64,000 nt of DNA from Trachythela sp. YZ-2020. Taxonomy: Eukaryota > Cnidaria > Anthozoa > Malacalcyonacea > Clavulariidae. The translations under genes were made by a program, and so were the position numbers. This document shows, piece after piece, positions 55,904 through 64,000 of the stretch. Each line of letters starts with the position of its first letter. Within the stretch, counting starts at the first letter, position 1. The DNA is taken from the NCBI GenBank assembly GCA_016169945.1, contig JADLSH010000390.1, positions 186,001-250,000 on the forward strand, given 5' to 3'. The notes under the pieces were generated by a model. That model was not told where the DNA came from and ran no database searches. It saw nothing but the letters and a program-made list of their open reading frames with translations.

Positions 55904-56646
55904 TTAAAGGCTGGTTCACATATAGTCTAGGACCTGTAAAGGAGTTTGTATGCATTTCATTTAGGACAGATTATCTCAACTGTTTTAGGGTAAAATGACC
56001 ATGGCGGTCAACATGGCATATGTGCCAAAACCCGAATCCGGGGCGAAAGTCCTGAAAATGACCACGCCCAGAAACGGCACTGTCGGCATAGCTCTAAATC
56101 CTGAACCGCCAAAGCTACAGCCTTTTTGAATTGCTTATAGTGTTTAGAATGGTTGCCTTTATGGGTGGTCACTGGAGGGTGAAATTTGTCTAGGTATCAT
56201 ATTTTACAAGAAAATGACTATGCACCATCCCAGGTCAACTGCTAATTATGCATCAAATCACTCATTCACCTGGCAAAGTCTATGTTTTCTTATTTCCTAA
56301 ATATTTTTGTCATAGGATGAAAAAATATGCTTATTTTAATATAATTATTATAAATTTCATATGGAATGATATTGTTTTGTTGAGATATAACACATTTCAT
56401 TTCACTTACCCCCCGCCAGATTTCACACGGCCATTCCTGGACCCGATAAAAGAGAATAATGCATCTTGGGTACATGCAGTGCATTTTGGGGCATATTTCG
56501 ATCGCCCGAATAGTCCGAATCGCCTGGCCATGTTCACATATGATCGCACGCGATCGCCCGTGGCTTTTTCTCGATCGCACGGATCGCCCGCGCACTATTT
56601 CAAGCGATTCTGGCGATCGGGGCGATTATATGTGAACCAGCCTTAA
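55904..56646. mobile_element. TTAA-bounded element with GGCTGGTTCACATATA termini
   Basis: GGCTGGTTCACATATA at the left (55909) is exactly complementary to TATATGTGAACCAGCC at the right (to 56642). TTAA borders both sides. The right subterminal part is dense in GATCG and CGCCCG words. Short frames exist but no transposase is visible, so it is non-autonomous. Confidence 0.8.
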
Positions 56647-56924
56647 GAACAATCAAACTAATTGAGGAATGACAAGTTTCGTTTTATTGACTTCATCCTG
56701 GTAAGCAGGCTGTCATTTTCATATGGGAAATTTCCATTCCACCTGCCTATATATATTTATGGTCTCGGCAAACTCTACCGAAACCTTGGCAACCGGAGCC
56801 CGCTTCCTCATATGTTTCTCGGATGTAAGATATCTACGAGGTGAGATCGTAGTAAGCGGTACGTCTGGTAAGCGGCACATATGAGCAGGCCTTAGAGGCG
56901 TTCGCTGGATAGACAGTCCGTAAA

Positions 56925-58777
56925 TTAGAAGTTCGACTGTAATTCGGTTTCATATTTGATTGTTTTCTTTCGGCAACATTTAAAAAGAAATACTTTCTTA
57001 TCCAATGCTCCATATACATAAGGATTAATTACCGATATCCCGAACATACACAAGACATAAAACCATAAAATGTTTCTTTGAGTTGGTCACTGAAACAATC
57101 CACAAAACCTGTGCTGGACATGCAGAGATTATGAAACATATAACGATGATAAAGCTAACAAAGAAAGTTTTTGTTTTCCGAAGTTTGAAATTTTGAAGCC
57201 ACGTTCATTTTCTATTGTTTCCTTCTGGAATCCTCGGTCAAATCTGAGCATTCATAGACTTAAATTTGTCATTCTGTGTTATAAGTTCTTACAATGTTGA
57301 GTGACTTCATATGCAATGTTGAGTGACTTCATATGCCATTCTTCATAGCAGCTATAACTAAATTAAATGTAGACCTAGAAAAGGTACATCATTGGTTGCT
57401 AGCCAACAAGTTAACCCTTAATAAAGGAAAAACAGAATACATGATTATTGGGTCTATACAAAGATTAGCCAAAATTGAAAACGACAAAGAATTAAAACTT
57501 GGAAATTAATTAAATTATAAAAATTAATAAAAAATTAATATTAATAGGGTAAAGTATACTAAAACCCTGGGTATAATCGTTGACGAACAATTATCACGGA
57601 AAAACCAGATTGAAAGCATAGTTAATAAGGTTTCAAAGGGTATCGGAATGTTACGTCGTATGAAGAAATATGTTCCGACACCAGTTATAGAAAACGTTTA
57701 TAAGGCTATAGTACTGCCTTACTTTGACTATTGCAGTCTAGTTTGGGATAACTGTAGCATGTACCTACAAGATAAATTACAGAAAATGCAAAACAGGGCG
57801 GCTCGAGTAATTACGGGGAAACCGTACGACACAAGAATAAGCGATATGCTAAACGAACTTGGCTGGCAAACATTAGCTGAACGAAGGAGATCTCACAAAG
57901 TATTATTTATGCACAAGGTAAAAAATAACCAACTCCCAGAAAGCATATCTAGCATGTTCAATATTTATAGAAACGACAACTACAGCCTACGCAATAACTA
58001 TGTTGATTATGCACTACCAAAACCAAAAACAAATTTTATGTAAAACAGCATAAATAAGTTATTCACCTGCAAGTCTATGGAATAGCCTAAAGAGAACGGT
58101 GCTTCAATTCGAAAAATTAAAACAATTCTCTCGAGCTCATAATAATGATCGAACGAAACGTGTAAAATTGTATATAGAACCTAATTATGTCATTTGTTTG
58201 TAAATAGTATAGTGCTTTGTATTAGTGTAGTTTTTTATGCCTATTTTTTATGATAGCCCCTTGGAAATCAGATGATATTAGATCTGAAGGGTTACCGTTT
58301 TCAAATAAGATTAAATAATAATAATAATAAATAATAATAATAATAGCAGCCAAAAGTTTCATCAAATCTTAGTACCAAGACATATGGGATGATGCAGATT
58401 ATCGCCAACACGTAGACAAAAGTTGAACGTCTTTTCAGGGTTTTCCAGCTTACAGCAGGTTTTAGTGGATGCACAATTGTGCGATAGCGATATAGGGAAA
58501 CTGGAACTAGAAAGTTTGTTCCGGCGGTAAAAAAATATCGTGGGTGCATGTAGGCCACCTTGAAGTAATGACGGGGTTCGCAGTGAACAAGAAATAAATA
58601 TCTGGTATAAAGAACAATAAATAGAAGAAGTCGCAAATTGCCAAGTCTGAAGTGGAGAATGAGATAGTAGTGATTATTTCGACATATGGACACAATGACA
58701 GGTATATTTCCAAGAACTCCTACGGGGCTAAGGTAACGGCGAAGGTAGATACTGCACCCTGGATATAGTCTGGAGGG
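56925..58777 (-). pseudogene. Class A GPCR pseudogene, split by a LINE
   Basis: The upstream part 58351-58777 reads TM1 (FAVTLA, then VLGNIPVIVSICR after an 8-base insertion), TM2 (LAICDFFYLLFFIPDIY, after a 7-base insertion), TM3/ICL2 (ANFLV-like, RYRTIVHPLKP) and TM4 (FVYVLAIICIIPYVLV). ECL2 (DETFGCYEEW) reads straight across the LINE joint. The downstream part 56925-57352 has TM6 (FIIVICFIISACPAQVLWIV) and, after another shift, the TM7 NPYVYGALDKKVF motif and a KCCRKK tail. TM5 is not recognisable, and a 22-bp tandem duplication lies at 57293-57336. It is an inverted paralogue of the gene at 60654. The N-terminus is cut off by the minisatellite at 58778. Confidence 0.88.
57353..58342 (+). 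mobile_element. 5'-truncated LINE fragment (LINE-E) inside the GPCR pseudogene
   Basis: Flanked by the exact 8-bp duplication ATAGCAGC (57345-57352 and 58343-58350), with an AATAAT-type 3' tail (about 58315-58342). It encodes only the end of a reverse transcriptase: ANKLTLNKGKTEYM, then from about 57548 TLGIIVDEQLS, LRRMKKYVP, YFDYCSLVWDNC and RAARVITG. There are frameshifts and stops. Removing it and one ATAGCAGC restores the GPCR frame at ECL2. Confidence 0.92.
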
Positions 58778-59172
58778 ACTTTTTATCCCCTCATCCGCAT
58801 TTTATCCCCTCATCCGCATTTTATCCCCTCATCCGCATTTTATCCCCTCATCCGCATTTTATCCCTCATCCGCATTTTATTCCCTCATCCGCATTTTATT
58901 CCCTCATCCGCATTTTATTCCCTCATCCGCATTTTATCCCCTCATCCGCATTTTATCCTCATCCGCATTTTATCCTCATCCGCATTTTATCCTCATCCGC
59001 ATTTTATCCTCATCCGCATTTTATCCTCATCCGCATTTTATCCTCATCCGCATTTTATCCTCATCCGCATTTTATCCTCATCCGCATTTTATCCCCTCAT
59101 CCGCATTTTATCCCCTAATCCGCATTTTATCCCCTAATCCGTCCGTATCCGCATTTTATCCTAACCCTAGTA
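58778..59172. repeat. Minisatellite of CATCCGCATTTTATCC-type units
   Basis: About twenty units of 17-20 bp (CCTCATCCGCATTTTATCCC with variants), ending in CCGTATCCGCATTTTATCCTAACCC. That last part matches the terminus of the foldback element at 27,993-28,347, so the array looks like an expanded end of that transposon family. It abuts the GPCR pseudogene exactly where its homology to the 60.65 kb gene stops. Confidence 0.85.
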
Positions 59173-60653
59173 ATTCTTCATATCATGCCAAAACCAAATT
59201 CAACAATTGTTATATTATTTATTTAAAGAAATAAAAAACATCCGTACCTGTGATAAAAATTGAAATAAGGACGAGTTCTTCTTGCCACTTCCAGGAAATG
59301 TGTACTCTTTCAAATATGCGCAAAAATATTTCAAAGCCTTTCGTCACTGTTTTGGTTTTTATTTAGTCTTTATTTTTTAAATTCTGCGAACGGCCGAAGG
59401 CTACGTCAAATCGTGTAATATGATGTTACAACTCCATATTTGGCAGCCATTGAGCTGATATGACGATTTCACCATTGGCTGTAAGCCAATCAGAAATCAT
59501 TAATTATTTTAAATTAAAAAATAACAATATACAGTATAATATTGCTTATGTTTGGGAATTTAGAGAGGCCATTTTCTCAGGGATGGATCCAGCATGATTT
59601 GATAGGGGGGTGCCAGGGGTGATTTAGTTAGGTGTTTCGCGCCGAAGTCGCGACATGCGCCTTTGGCGCGTCCTTTCTAGGGGGGTACGGGGGCATGCAC
59701 CCCCGGAAAATTTTTGAATTCTAGAACCTCGGAATTGGCATTTCCTGCAATCTGGGCGACGGATAACTGATATTTGAACAACAAAGTTGGACTTCTGGTT
59801 AGTCTCTATTCTGTGGTCTGACTACTCACTACGTTTGAATCTACACAAAATATTGGGAATGTGATTAAGATTTTTAATGAAAAGCAACGTCGAATTGCAC
59901 TGTAGTGGAAGTTGCTAGTCGTGATTGACTATATTTTGAATTGTTATTCACTTATTACCATGTTATTAGTTTTCTGCCTTAAGTCAGTCACTGGTAAGAT
60001 ATTTCGCCATGATAATTATTGACACACAAAATGGAGGATTATTTTGCATGCCGCAAATTCTCGCAATACGTTAAAAGGTTGAAAAACTTCAATTTTGGGA
60101 ACGGTCGTAAAATTTCCATACTAATTATACTACATGACAACCTGGTCAATAATCATCGTTTACAAAGCTGATTAAATTGGAAAATATAAATGGACAACAA
60201 AATGTTTTCGCTTCAAAATGGGTTTTGACTATTAAAACCCTCTCTTTTCGTTTTACTCAATTTTCGTTTTCCAAACAGTTATAACATCAGTTTGTATCGC
60301 CAGTTGCCTCGTAAATACAGCAATGCATGTAATAGAACATGTCCTACTCAAGGACAATATTTAAACAACGACGCAAACAATGTCAGTCTATATTTATTAA
60401 CTAAATTATTTTTTAAATGGAACTGTGATGATTAATTTGTCCATTTCGTGTCGTCTCAGTGTATGTAATTATGGCGAAGAAGTATAAATTTATAGAAATA
60501 TCGCCAAAAGCTGAAAATTAGCTAACAAAATTAATTGAAACAGATTTGGTTATTCTTGCTCTGGTCATTTTGCTAGATGTGTTTATACTGAAAGGTGTTA
60601 TTTCTACGACTCTAGTCTACACAAAATCTTCACATACACGTACATACTGTACA
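59173..60653. other. Between the two GPCR copies
   Basis: Contains a relative of the 19.26-kb repeat (about 59,585-59,735; GCGCCGAAGTCGC, GGGGGTACGGGGGC). The promoter and 5' UTR of the plus-strand GPCR should lie in the last part, but no element was recognised. Confidence 0.4.
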
Positions 60654-63600
60654 ATGGCGAACAACACTACGACAACTACGTCTACGAACAACAAAGTCCC
60701 CGCTACAGATTATACCCAAGGTACAATATTGACGTTGGCCGTTACCTTAGGAGTTCTTGGAAATATACCTGTCATTTTTATTATTATTATTACACACTTT
60801 ATTTAAAGACGCTAGCCCCGACAACTATGTAAAAGTTGATTTCCACGGGAGGCGTCAATATAAAAATATTACATAGTAAAAAAAAGGAAGGATATAAAGA
60901 GGACATGCAACTATATACATAAATTATATACATTATCAAAACTGAGAAATGAAGGCTACTGAAGATTACGGTGTGTCCCAGGTAGAGATATGACTTGGTT
61001 ATTAACATCGAATATTTTGTTTGATACAATTTTTAAACGAGAAAACTGATTGAGCTAGCTTAGCTTCAAGCGGGAGGTCATTCCACATAAAAGCCCCGCT
61101 GTATTTAAAGCTTCTTTTAAGAAATTCTCTTTTTGGCTTTGGAAGGGCCAGATCGGTTTGGGAATTTCTAAGATTATAATTATTTTGTAAAGTATTCCTA
61201 CTTAAGAATGAATCTTTCAGGGTCGGTGCAGCACTATTGCTCAAGACTTTATATACGAATGTAGCCTTAGATAAGTACCATCGTGTTTCCAAATTTTCCC
61301 AGTCAAGAGATCGGAGAACGTCAGCAGATCTAATCTCATAACTGGCGCCAGTTATTATTCTGGCGGCCCGATTTTGGAACTTTGTAATTTATCTCTCAGG
61401 GTTTTGTTACAGGTGCCCCAAAGAGGAGAGCAGTAATCGAAATAAGGCTGTACGAGAGCATTATAAATTGATATCAAGGTGTTTGCAGGAACATAGGGCT
61501 TAATACGCCTCAGAACCCCAATGCCAGCCCCGGCTTTTTGCAAACCATTTCAATATGGTCGTCCCAACTCAATGTTTCATCAAGTTTAACTCCCAAACAC
61601 GGGATTGAATGCACTCTAGGAATCAGTTGGTCATTAATCATTACGGGAAGATCATTGTCAATTTTAGCAAGGTTGTGATAGGATCCGACATACATTAATT
61701 TAGTTTTTGTTGAATGATGTTGCAGTTTGTTTTTGACGAGCCATTGACTAACATTGTTTAAGTCATGATTTAAATTAGCATTCAGTTCTGTACAGTCTTT
61801 GCAGAAGAAAATATCTGTGAATCATCAGCATATAAACAAGGGGTTGTCTTCTCAAGACAATCAGACAAATCATTTATATAAAGTAAGAACAATAGGGGGC
61901 CCAATATGGATCCTTGAGGAACCCCACATACAATCCTTTTTGGAGCTGACATTTCGCCATTAACAAATGACATCTGTTCCCTGTCAGAAAGATAGGACTC
62001 GAACAGATTTAATTCAATATTTGAAATCCCAAATTGTTCTTTCATTTTGCGCAGTAGAATGTTATGATTAATAGAGTCAAAAGCTTTTCGGATATCAACA
62101 AAAACAACACCATTCAATTCACCATTGTCCATGCTCTCATACCATGCATCACACATCTGAATGAGAGCTGCCAGAGTAGAATTTTTAGGGCGGAACCCAA
62201 ATTGATGTTTAGAGAGTAGAGAATTGGCGTTCAGAAATTCATATAATTGATTAAAAACGGATCTCTCAAAAATTTTACTAATAATTGGTAAGATTGATAT
62301 TGGGCGATAATTCTCACATTTTTTTCTATCTTCTGACTTATAAATGGGTATAACCCAAGCCTTCTTCCAATCATCTATGTAGACACCGGATTTGATACAG
62401 AGATTAAAAATCCACGTTAGAGAAGGGCTAATTATTTCAGCTGAGATTTTAAGTACCCTTGCGGGGATAGAATCAAGGCCAGTCGATTTTGATGATTTAA
62501 GATTACTTAACAAAAGAAATACTTCGTATTCACTAATTTCAGACAGGGTAAATAGAGTCTCTGGACTAGTGACGGGACTTTCTGATTCTGACAAGTCCGT
62601 GGCGTCGTCAATTTCAGCAGATAATTTTGGCCCAATGCTCACAAAGAAGTCGTTAAAGGCCTCAGCTATCAGTAAATTATCAGAAACAATAGTATCGCCT
62701 ATTAATTTGGGAATGTTGTTTGATTTGTAATTCTTACCCAAAAGGTGATTAATATGGTGCCAACTTTGTTTGAGATCTTTGGTCTGAGCACAAACCTCAA
62801 ATTTGTCGCAAAAATAACTCTTTTTGGATTTATACAATTCAGAGTTAACTTTATTGCGAGTGGCTTTGTATTTCGACCAGTGTAATTGGGAATTAAATTT
62901 CACTGCTTTCTTTTGTGAAAATCTCTTGCTCTCATCAGATTTTTATATTTGGAGTAATCCACGGAAGTGAGTTACCTCGTGTTCTCATGCATCTAAATGG
63001 TGCATGTCGGTCAAGTATTTGCAAGTAAAATGATTTCCATAAATGCCAACAAGAGTTTGGGTTAGCATATTGTGTCACATTTTCCCATGGTATCTGTGAT
63101 AGGTCATTAAGGAAGTCCGTAGCGTTGAAATTTTTAAAGTTACGGACATATCTTACACTTTGTCGAGATTTTGGAGTAAAAAATTTTCTAACGGTAAAAA
63201 TCAAACTGTGATCGGATAAACCAAGATGAATAACTCCGGATTTTGTAATATTTTCTTTCTTATTAGTAAAAATCAAATCGATCAAGGTTGCTGACGTTCT
63301 CGTAACCCTTGTGGGTTCGTTAATTAACTGCTCAAATTGGTAGATGCATGAAAGAAATAGCAGCCTACGCGTGTGAGCATCAGGGGGAGACTTACTAACA
63401 TCACAATTTAGATCACCCATAAGTAATAATTCTTTGTTTTCCAAGTCACATCTTCTCAGAAAATTTTCGAAATCATCAAACAAGCGAGTAACTGAGCCAG
63501 GGGGTCTATACCATGTAGATACTAAGAATGGCTTACTGCATGGTCTACTAATTTCAACACATAATATTTCCAGCGAGCATGCCGTTAGTAAGTCATTCCG

Positions 63601-64000
63601 TTCGCTAAAGGGAATAGTCTCCCGAATATACATCAATACACCGCCTCCGTAACCGTCATCGTGTCCATATGTCGAAAACGAAGCCTACTTAAAAATAACC
63701 ACTACCATCTCATTCTCCACTTGGCAATTTGCGATATGACCTATTTATTGTTCTTTATGCCAGATATTTATTCCATGTTCACTGCTAGTCCCTTTATTAC
63801 TTCAACTTCCTATATTTTGTGTAAGATCTGGTGGCCTGCACACACGATATTTTTTACCGCCGGAGCAAACTTTCTGGTTCTAATTTCCCTAATTCGCTAT
63901 CGCGCAGTTGTACATCCACTAAAACCTGCTGTAAGCCGGAGAACCCTGAAAATACTTGCAACTTTTGTGTATGTGTTAGCGATAATCTGCATCATTCCAT
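60654..64000 (+). CDS. Class A (rhodopsin-like) GPCR interrupted by a LINE; 3' end beyond window
   Basis: Coding parts are 60654..60775 and 63655..64000; the rest between is LINE-D. The ATG at 60654 gives a short extracellular N-terminus with NNT glycosylation sites, then TM1 (LAVTLGVLGNIPVI). After the LINE the same frame resumes with IVSICRKRSLLKN (ICL1), TM2 (LILHLAICDMTYLLFF), an ECL1/TM3 block with Cys and Trp (YILCKIWWP), TM3 (FFTAGANFLVLISL), IRYRAVVHPLKP in place of the usual DRY box, and TM4 (FVYVLAIICIIP) to the window end without a stop. It looks like a peptide-receptor-type GPCR, but ligand and subfamily cannot be told. The insert has no splice sites at its borders, so this allele should be disrupted. 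Both halves are otherwise intact, so the insertion may be young or polymorphic. Confidence 0.87.
60776..63654 (-). mobile_element. 5'-truncated CR1/L2-like LINE (LINE-D) inside the GPCR
   Basis: Flanked by GTCAT on both sides (60771-60775 and 63655-63659). The 3' end (left) carries an (ATT)n tail of about 15 bp. The 5' end begins inside the endonuclease at a GYGGGV block, so roughly its first 60 residues are missing. It is similar in sequence style to LINE-E at 57.4 kb. Confidence 0.92.
61002..63636 (-). pseudogene. LINE-D ORF2: endonuclease and reverse transcriptase
   Basis: The endonuclease frame 62935-63636 has YRPPGS, GDLNCDVSKS and SDHSLIF. It stops near 62935, just before the linker. 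The reverse-transcriptase frame 61782-62903 has NYRPISILPIISK, FGFRPKNST, VDIRKAFDSINH, GVPQGSILGPLLF and LYADD. Three short frames (61510-61695, 61355-61543, 61002-61292) carry the thumb and C-terminus with shifts between them. Inactive as sequenced, but only a few lesions separate the pieces. Confidence 0.9.

Noticed and set aside
58778..59172. CRISPR-like or telomere-like array
   Set aside because: Direct head-to-tail units of 17-20 bp with no spacers and no telomeric motif.
60776..63654. LINE-D as a normal intron of the GPCR gene
   Set aside because: No GT/AG borders at the joints, a GTCAT target duplication and an (ATT)n tail are present, and the paralogue reads through without a gap.

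Overview
The window is AT-rich animal DNA with genes in many short exons, very abundant transposon debris and many microsatellites. A muscleblind gene, an ovo-like gene and an XRCC1 gene occur together with CR1/L2-like LINEs (one with an SGNH-hydrolase ORF1) and a THAP-bearing TTAA transposon. This suggests a non-bilaterian metazoan, most likely a cnidarian. That placement is inference from gene content only.

Layout. (1) 2.7-14.7 kb, plus strand: eight 3' exons of a muscleblind-like splicing factor. It has an extra, third CCCH zinc-finger pair. Its last intron holds an almost complete antisense CR1-like LINE (about 9.33-13.99 kb). (2) 18.0-25.9 kb, minus strand: a complete two-exon ovo-like transcription factor. 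A 27-codon SNAG exon is joined in phase to a four-finger C2H2 exon across a 6.9 kb intron. That intron carries a 455-bp giant palindrome bounded by TTAA. (3) 26-33.8 kb: no gene recognised; foldback elements, SINE heads and microsatellites. (4) 33.8-49.05 kb, minus strand: 19 exons of XRCC1, all in matching phase, lacking only the first exon. Its introns hold a TTAA-bounded foldback MITE, a degenerate Kolobok-like transposon (THAP relic on one strand, P2X7-C-terminus-like relic on the other), a 1-kb CTACAA-type satellite and several MITEs. (5) 49.8-55.8 kb: a LINE into which a second LINE has inserted, with a clean 6-bp target duplication. (6) 56.9-64.0 kb: two related class A GPCR genes in inverted orientation, each split by a LINE lying antisense to it. 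The minus copy is a decayed pseudogene. The plus copy is still open on both sides of its LINE and runs off the window end.

The three housekeeping or developmental genes have no evident functional link. The most striking theme is repeated transposon insertion (LINEs and TTAA-target elements) into introns, into each other and into GPCR coding sequence. I found no CRISPR array, prokaryotic-type operon or intact canonical tRNA gene.
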